The notes: a model not told the origin generated them from the sequence alone. 37,242 nucleotides of DNA from Deltaproteobacteria bacterium (GCA_009379725.1 WHTF01000026.1:1-37242); one strand, 5' to 3'. Shown: positions 1-7,985, counted from the stretch's first letter. Numbers and translations: made by a program.

Positions 1-531
1 TACGGCTGCGCGGGCTCGAAAACTCTTTCCCAGGCCTCCCGCATCGGCCTCGAGAAGGCTATCGACTGGTGGCTGAAGTCGATGCTGACCTCCAAGCACA
101 AAACTTACTTTATCGTCGCGGGCTACACCGACGATGCTGGACAAGAACTTTCGCTGCGCCGGGAAGTGATCACCAAAGCGACAGGTGATATTGAGCTCTT
201 GAACAATCTCATTGAAATCAGCGCGAGGAACGAGGAGGCTCTGGCGCTAAAAATCTCACGCACGCGCGAACTGCTGCCCATCGAAACCATTACGGTCTTC
301 GTCGAATCGCGCAATGCCGTCAGTGTCAAAGCTATTTTCAAAAGGAAATTTGGTAAGCTCCTGCAAATTCGAAAATTCAAGGCAAGCTTCGAATTCAACC
401 ATCAGTGGATCAGTACCTCCACCTCGTTCGCTTGGTTTTTCAGGAATTGGCTGCTCCGCCTCTGGTTTGAAACGAAAAAGCGGATGAGCCGAGGCCTGCG
501 CAAGAAAGTACGGTTCCTGTTTCGCTCGTAG
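1..531 (+). CDS. Hypothetical protein, 5'-truncated by the window edge
   Basis: The reading frame is open from base 1 to the TAG at 529-531, so the true start lies outside the window. An in-frame ATG at 82 is only an internal methionine candidate. About 176 residues are visible. The first part is mixed alpha/beta in character, with an aromatic DWWLKS stretch. The last 50 residues are unusually rich in Phe, Trp, Arg and Lys (for example WFFRNWLLRLW and KKRMSRGLRKKVRFLF), which could be a basic amphipathic tail or the product of a frameshift. I do not recognise the family. The stop codon lies inside the loop of a 12-bp inverted repeat. Confidence 0.45.
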   Translation, partial: YGCAGSKTLSQASRIGLEKAIDWWLKSMLTSKHKTYFIVAGYTDDAGQELSLRREVITKATGDIELLNNLIEISARNEEALALKISRTRELLPIETITVFVESRNAVSVKAIFKRKFGKLLQIRKFKASFEFNHQWISTSTSFAWFFRNWLLRLWFETKKRMSRGLRKKVRFLFRS

Positions 532-544
532 GGAGCGAAACAGG
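516..544 (+). terminator. 12-bp hairpin overlapping the stop codon
   Basis: CCTGTTTCGCTC (516-527) and GAGCGAAACAGG (533-544) are perfect inverted repeats around a 5-nt loop that contains most of the TAG stop. No T-run follows, so it is a weak candidate for an intrinsic terminator. It could instead stabilise the 3' end of the transcript. Confidence 0.4.
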
Positions 545-616
545 TTGGAGTCATGGAGGATTGGAAGGTTGCGCCATTTCACCGGCTACTCCAAGACTCC
601 ACGATTCCCATTTCTT

Positions 617-1474
617 TTAGGCCACTTTAGAGACTCGCGCCGATGAATCCGCTGAGAAGCCTTTCTCAAGCCACCAGTTCGCAATCTCGCTGCCCTTGCC
701 AAACCATACGCCTTCGTGTGACTTCATGTATCGAATCAAGTCGGCCAATGTCTTGGCTCGACCGGGCCGGCTCGAAATATAGGGATGAAACTGGAACGGA
801 CAAAATGTCGGCGCCAAACTCGACTCTTCGTAGAACTGGTCGAACATCGCCTTCCAGATCGCCAGTGTATCCTCTGGATTGCCGGAGTCTCGATGACCGT
901 ATGTTCTGCCATCGCCAAAGGGTTGCCGCGGTAGCTCAACGAGCTTTTTCTCACCGCTTTGCCAGACAAACGGCAGGTCATAGGAGAAAGAGTTGCTGTT
1001 CCACAGATAGCCGTGCTCCATCAGCAATTCCAAGCTGTTCGGGCTTTGTGTGCAGGAACGCCAGCCGAAGGGCCGTTTTTGCGCCCGGCTGTGAACCATT
1101 TCGGTCGTGCGCTTGATGACGTCTCGCTCCTCGTCCCTGCTCAAATCCCGCGCCACTTCGTGATGATATCCATGGCCGGCTACCTCGTGTCCTTGAGCGA
1201 CGATGGCAGCGACTGCCTCCGGATACCTTTCCGCAATCCCGCCGCAGGTAAGAAACGTTGCCTTCACGTCGCTGGCGGAAAGGGTACGCAGGATTCGCCA
1301 GATGCCGGTGTTGGGGCCGTACTCCGCTTGGGTGTACTCCTCGTGATTGATCTTACCGTCCTTGTCCGGCCGAACATCCTCGCCGCCCTGGAAATCAAAA
1401 CTCAGCAGAACAGCAATGCGACTATCGCCGGGCCAAAATATTTTCCCCCGGGAATGAAGTTGTTGAATCTCCAT
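617..1474 (-). CDS. Polysaccharide deacetylase (CE4/NodB-fold) family protein
   Basis: 285 residues. The frame extends to 1534, but the ATG at 1474 has a strong AAGGAGG 8 nt upstream and is the chosen start. The product shows the NodB-fold signatures: LSFDFQGGED near residue 25-35 supplies the metal/catalytic Asp, and GHEVAGHGYHHE near residue 95-105 supplies the HxxxH metal ligands. A later RSCTQSPNSLELL segment matches the substrate-side Arg/Pro motif of PuuE/HP0310-like members. There is no signal peptide, so it is probably cytoplasmic and closer to PuuE-type allantoinase or amide hydrolases than to cell-wall deacetylases. It is transcribed away from its right-hand neighbour. Family confidence is high; the substrate is unknown. 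Confidence 0.85.
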   Translation of the reverse strand: MEIQQLHSRGKIFWPGDSRIAVLLSFDFQGGEDVRPDKDGKINHEEYTQAEYGPNTGIWRILRTLSASDVKATFLTCGGIAERYPEAVAAIVAQGHEVAGHGYHHEVARDLSRDEERDVIKRTTEMVHSRAQKRPFGWRSCTQSPNSLELLMEHGYLWNSNSFSYDLPFVWQSGEKKLVELPRQPFGDGRTYGHRDSGNPEDTLAIWKAMFDQFYEESSLAPTFCPFQFHPYISSRPGRAKTLADLIRYMKSHEGVWFGKGSEIANWWLEKGFSADSSARVSKVA

Positions 1475-1664
1475 CGTGAACCTCCTTGATTTGCCGACGC
1501 TGTCGAACCGGTTAAATGTCTTCTCTCTGACCACCTACACTACCTGCCCAAAAAAATCTTTTAATCCACTCGCTGTGGCCTTGCAAGATGAATTGAAACA
1601 ATCACGTTGTTGCTCCGAATAAAAGGTTGTATAGAAAAGGCGATCACGTTAGAAGGACCAAACC

Positions 1665-1833
1665 ATGTCTAACCAGACCAGCGTCATCTTCCCGTCAGCC
1701 GGCTTAAAAGCTCTCCGGCAGCGTGCACACGCCGACCGACCTCAAAACCGGCGAACCCCGACCTGCGTGTCTCAACCTCATGGCTTCGGCGGAATTAGGG
1801 ATTATCCAAAACCCAAGTAACAAGGAGCATTGA
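1665..1833 (+). pseudogene. Possible frameshifted remnant of a small gene
   Basis: This 361-nt gap (1475-1835) has no intact gene. An ATG at 1665, preceded by AGAAGGA, opens 51 codons starting MSNQTSVIFPSAGLKAL. In another frame, from about 1710, the sequence reads HTPTDLKTGEPRPACLNLM and ends with a TGA at 1831-1833, immediately before the DUF3891 start. The second peptide looks protein-like but is closed upstream by a stop, so the two frames could be halves of one decayed gene joined by a frameshift near 1715. It could also be chance. I do not recognise a family. Confidence 0.25.
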
Positions 1834-1835
1834 TC

Positions 1836-2657
1836 ATGGTTATACGCGAGCTAAAAGATGGCCGTTCCTACGTCAGCCTGCAGGAAGATCATGCGGAGCT
1901 TTCGGCGCAATTCGCCGCGCACTGGGGCAACCAGCGATTCTCACAATTGCGGCCGTACAAAACGATGGTCTTCGCCACTACTTATCACGACAGTGGCTAT
2001 CGTGAATTCGAAGGCAATCCGCCAATCAACGCCGAGAAGGGGCGTCCCTATGCGCACCGCGAAAATATTCCATCGTTTGAAGCGATCGAGCTTAAGGCCT
2101 ATGCCAAGAACGTCGACTGGCTTTGTTCCCATGACCCGTACGCGGGTTTGATCGTGTCGATGCACCGCACCGGTTTATGGCACAACCGCTACAACGTCTT
2201 TACCCAGCCGGCGGGCAATGTGCGTGAAAGAAGCCAAGAGGTTCAGCACGCAAAAAAAAACTTAGAGGCGAAACAGGAAGAATACAAAAAATCTCTCGCG
2301 GCGGGAAACCCGGACTTCGAGAATGAACTCTCGTATAATTACCGCGCTTTGCAGATCTTCGACCTGCTGTCGCTTTACTTCTGCTGCGACGGCTATGCTT
2401 CCGAAAAGGAATTTAAAGAATATACCATCGCGCCCATTCGTATCGCATACGACAGTAATGAAGAAGCCGAGTTGAAGATCACGCCCAACGGTCCTGGCTC
2501 GGTGAAGATGACGCCCTACCCCTTCGACAACAGCCCACTGCAGTTCTCCGTGCGCACGCGCCTCATCACTCCGGCAAAGGGACAATCGGCCGAAGCCGGT
2601 CTCGAGGCGTATCAAAAAGCGCCGCGGCAGCTGTTGACGTTTGAGATCACCGCTTAG
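1836..2657 (+). CDS. DUF3891 family protein
   Basis: 273 residues. The ATG at 1836 is preceded by AAGGAG with 8-nt spacing, and is preferred over an in-frame TTG at 1830. The N-terminal half has the family hallmarks: DHAELSAQFAAHWGN near residues 18-32, TTYHDSGYREFEGNPP near 48-63 with the invariant HD pair, and a GRPYAHR turn after it. The HD pair and helical character suggest an HD-domain-like metal site, but the function of DUF3891 is not established. The C-terminal third (FDLLSLYFCCDGY onward) also matches the family. The protein appears cytoplasmic and monocistronic, with a convergent DUF1989 gene to its right. Confidence 0.8.
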   Translation: MVIRELKDGRSYVSLQEDHAELSAQFAAHWGNQRFSQLRPYKTMVFATTYHDSGYREFEGNPPINAEKGRPYAHRENIPSFEAIELKAYAKNVDWLCSHDPYAGLIVSMHRTGLWHNRYNVFTQPAGNVRERSQEVQHAKKNLEAKQEEYKKSLAAGNPDFENELSYNYRALQIFDLLSLYFCCDGYASEKEFKEYTIAPIRIAYDSNEEAELKITPNGPGSVKMTPYPFDNSPLQFSVRTRLITPAKGQSAEAGLEAYQKAPRQLLTFEITA

Positions 2658-2684
2658 CGAGTAATTTTTCCGGAACGTGGCTGG

Positions 2685-3323
2685 TCATAGATCGAAAATT
2701 TCCACCCGGATTGCCTGTCCTCTCCCCGATTCCGGACAAGCGCTCGCCGCGACCAGGCAATCCATCTCGGCTCTGAAATCCACATGGGCTTCGTTCTTCG
2801 GGCGAATCATGGTGTCATACATAATGCCCGTCTCCGGATCGATGCGCATGCACTGAAAGATATTAAACGGGCTGGGAATATCGTCCGGAGATATCTTCCA
2901 TCCCTTCACCGCCTCGCTCAGGTTTTCAAAACAACCATGATCCGGAAGTTCTTCCGGCGCTTTGGGGTTGATATCGACGCCTTCGGCGAAAACCCGTTTT
3001 GATTTTCCCTGCGCGACCATCTCGAAGCGTTTGCGGCTGCACATCCCTTTCTGCAGGTCATGCCGGCCCTCGGTGAAGGTGTCTTCGACGATGGTCAGCA
3101 TCGGATTGTTCCGCTTTGAGAATAACGTATCCCCGGCGCTAATAAAGATCTTGACCTGGTTGGTCTTGGTCCGGGCCTGATCGAACCGTTCCGTTAGATC
3201 GTGAAGATTGAAGGCGACGAAATCAACGATACTTTTTCCGGCAATTCGCAGCCTCTGTCCTTTTTTGACGATATAAGCCCGACCGGAATTCTTCGGAACA
3301 TTCTCGCTCCGTAAAACGGCCAT
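2685..3323 (-). CDS. DUF1989 / urea carboxylase-associated family protein
   Basis: 212 residues. The start is an ATG with AAAGGAAA about 8 nt upstream. The sequence follows the DUF1989 pattern: an N-terminal SGRAYIVKKGQRLRI segment, an IVDFVAFN segment, a central GDTLFSKRNNPML strand, and a C-terminal MDCLVAASACPES motif with conserved Cys residues followed by IRVEIF. Members usually sit next to urea or allophanate carboxylase genes (UAAP1/2) or act as aminomethyltransferase-like proteins. No urea carboxylase is present here. The nearest nitrogen-related neighbour is the PuuE-like deacetylase at 617-1474. The role is unassigned. Confidence 0.8.
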   Translation of the reverse strand: MAVLRSENVPKNSGRAYIVKKGQRLRIAGKSIVDFVAFNLHDLTERFDQARTKTNQVKIFISAGDTLFSKRNNPMLTIVEDTFTEGRHDLQKGMCSRKRFEMVAQGKSKRVFAEGVDINPKAPEELPDHGCFENLSEAVKGWKISPDDIPSPFNIFQCMRIDPETGIMYDTMIRPKNEAHVDFRAEMDCLVAASACPESGRGQAIRVEIFDL

Positions 3324-3419
3324 TACGGGTTTCCTTTCGACACACGCCTGCCAAGCGGGATGATTTTTCCATCATGTCGCCGAAGCTGTCAACCAATTCA
3401 AGCATGAACATTGAAGTGG

Positions 3420-3845
3420 CTAGTCTTCGTAGCTTTCAGCCCCAACTCGGGCTCGCGACAACTTCTTGTCGGACTGATGCCGCTTTTCGGCCAATAATTT
3501 AAGCTTGGCTCGCCGCGAGCGCTTTCTCTTCTGCCGGCGGATCCTGGCAACTTCTTGTTCTTGGGCGGATTTCGCTCCTGTAAGCTTCGCCTCAATTTTA
3601 TCGAGTAGAATTCTTCGAGCGAAGAAACGGTTCAGCGACTGTGACCGCTCCCTCTGGCACTTTACCCTAAGTCCCGTGGGCCGATGGTGCAGAACGACAC
3701 AGGTCGAAGTTTTATTGACCTTCTGGCCGCCGGCCCCCGAGGAGCGAACGAATTGTTCCTCGATGTCCTGCTCTCGAACGCCCAAGGCCTGCATGCGGTC
3801 TTGTAATAACTTCTCTTTATCAGGTGAAACGACGTTTAAAGCCAT
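3420..3845 (-). CDS. Peptide chain release factor-like protein with GGQ domain
   Basis: 141 residues. FVRSSGAGGQKVNKTSTCV at residues 32-50 contains the GGQ tripeptide (39-41) that triggers peptidyl-tRNA hydrolysis in class I release factors. There is no codon-recognition domain, and the C-terminus is a long basic tail (RRQKRKRSRRAKLK). This is the architecture of ArfB (YaeJ)-type and C12orf65-type rescue factors, whose tail enters the empty mRNA channel of stalled ribosomes. The short acidic N-terminal helix before the GGQ domain differs from E. coli ArfB, so it is probably a distinct RF-like subgroup. The start ATG at 3845 lacks an obvious Shine-Dalgarno. Confidence 0.82.
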   Translation of the reverse strand: MALNVVSPDKEKLLQDRMQALGVREQDIEEQFVRSSGAGGQKVNKTSTCVVLHHRPTGLRVKCQRERSQSLNRFFARRILLDKIEAKLTGAKSAQEQEVARIRRQKRKRSRRAKLKLLAEKRHQSDKKLSRARVGAESYED

Positions 3846-3970
3846 GGTTTGACTTTAACATGCCCAGGCCAGGGAAAGGAGAAGGACTCCAGTGAGTGTG
3901 ACTCGGTCGAAAGCAGTTGGTGGCGATTGTAGACACCCATGTTTTGCTACAGCGATGGCTCAAGTGAGAC

Positions 3971-4309
3971 CTAAGATTGCGGCGCGGTAAAGAGCTTCTC
4001 GAACTCGCCTCCATCGAGCCAGATTCCCCGACACTCCGCGCAGGCATCCAGAATAACCGAGTGGTCGATGCTGCTATAAACGCGCAACAATTCCGCGCCG
4101 TCGCGCGGGCAAAAACCCTTCTTGCCCTCGAGTTGTACGTTAACGCTTCCGCGACGCAGAGAAGCGACGTGCCGGGCGTCTTGGTCCAGGAGTTGGCTGA
4201 GCTCTCGGGCATCGAACCAGATTCCGCCGCACGACGAGCAACGCTCGACGGCAACTTTTCGTACTGAAAATACTTCCATATTCTCCGTTCCGCATTTTGG
4301 ACATTTCAT
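3971..4309 (-). CDS. Double TFIIB-type zinc-ribbon protein
   Basis: 112 residues from the ATG at 4309 (MKCPKCG). The frame extends to 4435, but the extra residues have no family match. Two zf-TFIIB ribbons are visible. The first is C3-x2-C6 and C24-x2-C27, followed by GGIWFDARELSQLL. The second is C67-P-R-D70 and C90-x2-C93, followed by RGIWLDGGEFEKLF. In the second ribbon the fourth residue of the first knuckle is Asp instead of Cys, as is common in this family. It is probably a small cytoplasmic zinc protein of unknown function, often found near stress or repair genes. A 4-box AAAGGA lies about 13 nt upstream. Confidence 0.8.
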   Translation of the reverse strand: MKCPKCGTENMEVFSVRKVAVERCSSCGGIWFDARELSQLLDQDARHVASLRRGSVNVQLEGKKGFCPRDGAELLRVYSSIDHSVILDACAECRGIWLDGGEFEKLFTAPQS

Positions 4310-4828
4310 GATCGACGTGCTGTCCTTTCTTTGCTTAAAAATAATTGTAAACGCTGGACTGCGAAGAACAACCCGGCTGGAAAAAGATTTCGCTTTCACT
4401 GCGGTTTCGCCACCCTGTATTCTTGATGAAAACAATGGAAATTTCCCTTCTTAGACCGTGAACTTGGATGAGTACTCATTAACTTACCTTTTAGTTCATT
4501 GACAATTCGCGTCGTCGGATTCGAAAGCCGTTTGCTCGGTTCCTTCTGACAACAAAAGATGATGGGATTGGCTCGTTACTAATATTGCGGACATTAATGT
4601 TCAGTTTGCGAGTTGAGTCGACAGATTGACAGGTCAAGACTGACCGTCACAAATACGGACACTCGTGTTCACTCCGGACGCCAATCTCCCGCATGAACAA
4701 CTACACGTCCAGTGGCATATCGGTTGCGTCGCTCAATCAGCAGTCGCGAATACAGCGCGACACGCAGCTCAAGAAATCATCAAACAACAATAACATTTGG
4801 AGGGACGAGAGAATTAAATCGTTTCTTC
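4310..4828. other. Long intergenic region before the riboswitch
   Basis: No gene longer than a few dozen codons with a plausible start was seen. A TTGACA at 4626-4631 and a small inverted repeat (GGTCA/TGACC, 4632-4645) are present, but no convincing -10 box sits at the right spacing. The promoter for the riboswitch transcript probably lies here but cannot be fixed by eye. Confidence 0.4.
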
Positions 4829-4917
4829 TCCGTTAAAGGCAAACCACGCGAAAGCGTGGGACGCAAAGCCACTGGCCTCAGTCTCAAATGAGATAGGTAG
4901 CAGGGCTGCCGGACGAT
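4829..4917 (+). promoter_or_regulatory. Cyclic di-GMP-I (GEMM-I) riboswitch aptamer
   Basis: The sequence carries the whole conserved core of the GEMM-I class. GGCAAACC (4838-4845) is followed by a perfect CCACGC-GAAA-GCGTGG hairpin whose GNRA loop is 4850-4853. GGGACGCAAAGCC (4858-4870) comes next, then GGCCTCAG, a TCTC-AAAT-GAGA hairpin tip, the receptor-side TAGGTAGC, and GGGCTGCC. Aligning to the Vibrio Vc2 aptamer from memory, the ligand-contacting G20 corresponds to G4838, A47 to A4865 and C92 to C4909. A guanine at position 20 favours c-di-GMP over the cGAMP-sensing GEMM-Ib variant, which carries A. The aptamer lies directly upstream of the secreted repeat protein at 4981. Confidence 0.93.
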
Positions 4918-4918
4918 G

Positions 4919-4980
4919 GCACATCTCTTTGAGGAACGTGCAGCGTATCGGTTTCAAATCCTGTTCCTCAGAGGTGTGCG
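4919..4980 (+). promoter_or_regulatory. Riboswitch expression platform: Shine-Dalgarno-sequestering hairpin
   Basis: Bases 4919-4937 pair with 4963-4979 to give 17 base pairs, including one G-U, interrupted by a 2-nt bulge at 4929-4930, with a 25-nt loop. The 3' arm contains AGAGG (4970-4974), the Shine-Dalgarno of the ATG at 4981, so the hairpin blocks translation. No U-run follows, which argues against a terminator. An alternative helix is available: 4883-4888 with 4928-4933 and 4890-4894 with 4923-4927, 11 bp with one bulged base. It would use the tip of aptamer helix P3 and free the ribosome site. The two folds are mutually exclusive. The inferred logic is ligand-bound aptamer, hairpin formed, translation off. 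Confidence 0.8.
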
Positions 4981-6825
4981 ATGATCTACAACCAGTCCGC
5001 TTTTTGGTCTTTCTTTTTTTTCATGCTGGTTTTCGGTCTGTTCGGGGCGCAGAGCATGGCAGACGCGGCAGAGCTGCGCTTGACTTGGAATGACAACTCT
5101 ACCGACGAAACCGGGTTCAACATCGAACGGCGCGTTAGTAGCAGTGGAACCTACCAACAAGTCGCTAATGTTCAAGCAAACGTTACCTCGTACGCAGATC
5201 CCAATGTGTCGTACAACACCACCTATTGTTATCGGGTTCGGGCCTATAACTCATCCAGCTTCTCAGGTTATTCGAACGAGTTCTGTGCGATGGCTCCGGC
5301 CGCAACGTTTACAGTCAGCGTAAGCCGTTCAGGAACAGGTAGCGGCACCGTTACAAGTTCACCCGCAGGGATCACCTGCGGAAACGACTGTTCCGAGATC
5401 TACGCCATGGACACCTCCGTTACCCTGACCGCGTCGGCTGCGGCCGGCTCTACGTTTGCCGGCTGGACCGGGAATGCGGACTGCGCCGACGGTCACGTCA
5501 CCGTCAACCTGGACATCGGTTGTACAGCGGTTTTCAGTCTTGCTCCCGCAGCGTACACCTTAACGATGAGTGTAGCCCGCGAGGCGACATCCAGCGGCTC
5601 CGGCGATGGTCGGATCGTCAGCAATCCCGTTGGCATCGACTGCGGGACGGACTGCACGGAGACCTACTCGTCAGGAACCGCCGTAACTTTGACACCTCTT
5701 GCGGCCGCTAATTCAAAGTTCATGGGTTGGTCGGGAAATTCCGACTGCTCCGATGGTTCGGTTACGATGAACACGAACAAGGGTTGTACCGCAACCTTCG
5801 CTCTTAATGCGGTCACGCTGTCGGTTGCGAGAGATGGAAGTGGAACGGTCATGAGCACGCCTTCCGGAATCGATTGCGGCACGTCTTGTTCCCACAATTT
5901 TGTTGTTGGCAATAACGTCACATTGCAAGCAGTCGCTGATTCAGGATTTGTTTTCACAGGCTGGAGTGGCGCCGGATGCACGGGAACGGCAAATTGCAAC
6001 GTCTCGCTCTCGTCCAGTACGGTGGTCACGGCAAACTTCATTGCAGACCGAAGCGACAGGATCGGAATCTATCGGCCATCGACGGGCGAGTGGTTCCTGG
6101 ATCGAAACGGCAATGGCAGTTGGGACGAGTGTGAAATCGATCTCTGTATTCAAACCTTCGCCGGCACGATGGGCTCGCCGGTAGTCGGAGACTGGACCGG
6201 CTCGGGCTCGACAAAAGTGGGTCTCTTTGTGTCTAATTCTTCCGGGTGGCGTTTGGACGCAAACGGTAATGGCAAGTGGGATGGCTGTGGGGCCGATATT
6301 TGTGTAGCGTCGTTCGGAGAGATGAGCGATATACCGGTAGTCGGGCAATGGACTTCGACGGGACAGGACCGAATCGGCGCCTTTAGACTAAAACAAAAGA
6401 AATGGCTTCTTGACATAAACGGCGACGGGATGTTCAAAAACTGCAAGTTTGATCGCTGCTTCCAATTGAGCAATTACACCCACGGGGACTTGCCTGTCAT
6501 CGGTGACTGGACAGGTCATGGAAAAAGTCAGTTGGGTCTTTTCCGGCCGCGCACAGGTGAGTGGTTTCTCGATGGTAACGGCAATGGAGCTTGGAACGGC
6601 TGTAGCACGGACATTTGTGTCAGCTCGTTCGGCTCCTCGGATGACTTAGCGGTGTCCGGAGATTGGAACGGGAGTGGCTTAAGCAAGATCGGGGTTTTTC
6701 GCCCGGCCACAGGCGAATGGTTCCTGGATTTCAACGGCAATGGACGTTGGGACGGCTGTGAGATCGATAAATGCCTGTCAGGCTATGGGGACGATGGGGA
6801 TATCCCAGTTGTCGGCAAATGGTAG
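4981..6825 (+). CDS. Secreted FN3 / InlB-like repeat protein with five Cys-rich DxNGNG repeats
   Basis: 614 residues. A signal peptide covers about residues 1-30: a hydrophobic FWSFFFFMLVFGLFGAQ core, then ADAA. A fibronectin type III domain follows (about 31-105). Three roughly 80-residue bacterial repeat domains of the InlB-B/Flg_new type span about 107-355, each with GxVxSxPxGIxCGxxC and FxGWxGxxxC signatures. Five roughly 51-residue FG-GAP-like repeats cover 360-614, each of the form RIGxFRPxTGEWFLDxNGNGxWDxCxxDxC followed by DxPVVGDW. The DxNGNG loops resemble Ca2+ sites, and the paired cysteines suggest disulfides. The chain ends exactly at a repeat boundary with no anchor or sorting motif. 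It is probably an extracellular or surface matrix protein controlled by c-di-GMP through the upstream riboswitch. Confidence 0.88.
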   Translation: MIYNQSAFWSFFFFMLVFGLFGAQSMADAAELRLTWNDNSTDETGFNIERRVSSSGTYQQVANVQANVTSYADPNVSYNTTYCYRVRAYNSSSFSGYSNEFCAMAPAATFTVSVSRSGTGSGTVTSSPAGITCGNDCSEIYAMDTSVTLTASAAAGSTFAGWTGNADCADGHVTVNLDIGCTAVFSLAPAAYTLTMSVAREATSSGSGDGRIVSNPVGIDCGTDCTETYSSGTAVTLTPLAAANSKFMGWSGNSDCSDGSVTMNTNKGCTATFALNAVTLSVARDGSGTVMSTPSGIDCGTSCSHNFVVGNNVTLQAVADSGFVFTGWSGAGCTGTANCNVSLSSSTVVTANFIADRSDRIGIYRPSTGEWFLDRNGNGSWDECEIDLCIQTFAGTMGSPVVGDWTGSGSTKVGLFVSNSSGWRLDANGNGKWDGCGADICVASFGEMSDIPVVGQWTSTGQDRIGAFRLKQKKWLLDINGDGMFKNCKFDRCFQLSNYTHGDLPVIGDWTGHGKSQLGLFRPRTGEWFLDGNGNGAWNGCSTDICVSSFGSSDDLAVSGDWNGSGLSKIGVFRPATGEWFLDFNGNGRWDGCEIDKCLSGYGDDGDIPVVGKW

Positions 6826-7070
6826 AAGATGAGACATCGCTACAGGTGCAACCCCGGATCCGGAAGGCCCCAACGTTCCGACCTGGAGCGCAACGAAACG
6901 CCGGCCCGACCTGGCGCTGACAAGGGACAGCGTAATTCCGGTGACCGAGCAACCCGACAACCTTGCCGCGCAACTCCGAGAAGCGCGGTACCGCAGCAAC
7001 TCGCGATGCAGACGTTTGCGCTTTCCCTTCGGGATTTAAAACAATCATCTTTTTGCTCTAGATGGCCTTT

Positions 7071-7985
7071 TCAGCCTTTATGAGCGATGAAAGTGCGATC
7101 GAGCTTCTCGGCCGCTCTCAATATTTCTCGCAGCTTCTCGGCTTCCAGCCGAGTTGCTAACCTGCCGACATGAACCTGGTACCAATCCTTAGACTTGATC
7201 TTTGCAGTAGCGACATAGGCATCATAACCTTTACTTTTAAGCGTTCTCGCTAGGCTCTCCGCCTGTGTTCGATGGCTCAAGGAAACTACCTGGACCGACC
7301 ACAACTCACGCCGCTTGTCGGACTCTTCTGTAAAATTGCCCGCCAGCGGAGCGAGCCTGTCGGAGCTACTATGCTCCGCCGGTAATTTCGCTTCGCTCTT
7401 GATCGCCGCAAGGCGCTTGTCTTCATCACCGGCTACGCTCGTCGTTTTGCCAACTCGCGGCGTCTCGTCCCGAGCATCGGGGGGGTTATCAACAACCCTG
7501 CTTTCAGTCATAACCTGAACCACTCTAACCGGTACGGAAATCTTTTCCCCGCCCTTGTCCGGAAACCAAGCAACGCCCTCTTGGACCAGAGTCATTTCAA
7601 GGATATATCTTCCTATCCGTTCCGGCGCTCGCACGGTTGTCTTCAGCGCAACCGAGTCACCCGACCTGACGTCTTGCGGCAGCACCGTACGCACGCCGTC
7701 GTATATGACCCTGTCGCCCTTTTCGGTCGCCCAGTGATACGACAGGTGAACGGCGTTTCGATTGCTCGAGTCGGGCTTGCTGGGCCAAGTCGAGGTACTT
7801 GTGTTCCGCAGACTGACGTCCACGGTGACCTGCGTCCCAGCTATCATCTCCGTGGGAATGTCGGGAGTCTCGAAATTTACTTGGAAGGCGGAGTCGGGTA
7901 GACGCTGCGACTCTCTATGGCCACAGCCGCCAGTTACCGTTGCGACACAGACCATAAAGATAGCCCCTAACGTTAGCTCTCTCAT
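7071..7985 (-). CDS. SPOR-domain lipoprotein with N-terminal Ig-like domain
   Basis: 304 residues from the ATG at 7985. GTG 7991 and TTG 7994 are alternative starts and the Shine-Dalgarno is weak. A lipoprotein signal MRELTLGAIFMVCVATVTGG ends at Cys21. Residues about 35-155 form a beta-rich Ig-like domain resembling the NBR1/FW type (NTSTSTWP, then LSYHW, then GRYILEMTLVQEG). After a charged linker, residues about 230-295 form an SPOR domain (WSVQVVSLSHRTQAESLA, then DWYQVHVGR), which in known cases binds denuded glycan strands of peptidoglycan at septa. It is convergent with the riboswitch-controlled gene. An envelope or cell-division role is likely. Confidence 0.82.
   Translation of the reverse strand: MRELTLGAIFMVCVATVTGGCGHRESQRLPDSAFQVNFETPDIPTEMIAGTQVTVDVSLRNTSTSTWPSKPDSSNRNAVHLSYHWATEKGDRVIYDGVRTVLPQDVRSGDSVALKTTVRAPERIGRYILEMTLVQEGVAWFPDKGGEKISVPVRVVQVMTESRVVDNPPDARDETPRVGKTTSVAGDEDKRLAAIKSEAKLPAEHSSSDRLAPLAGNFTEESDKRRELWSVQVVSLSHRTQAESLARTLKSKGYDAYVATAKIKSKDWYQVHVGRLATRLEAEKLREILRAAEKLDRTFIAHKG

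Noticed and set aside
4626-4656. TTGACA as -35 of the riboswitch promoter
   Set aside because: No acceptable -10 sequence is at 16-18 nt, and it lies about 200 nt upstream of the aptamer, so it is not called.
4838-4838. GEMM-Ib (3',3'-cGAMP) riboswitch, common in Geobacter relatives
   Set aside because: The specificity position aligned to Vc2 nucleotide 20 is G, not A, which favours c-di-GMP. The alignment was made by eye, so dual specificity cannot be excluded.
4940-4972. T-loop-like sequence (GGTTTCAAATCC) suggesting a tRNA 3' half
   Set aside because: The flanking bases do not form a T-stem, there is no anticodon arm or acceptor stem, and the stretch is fully explained as the loop and 3' arm of the riboswitch expression platform.
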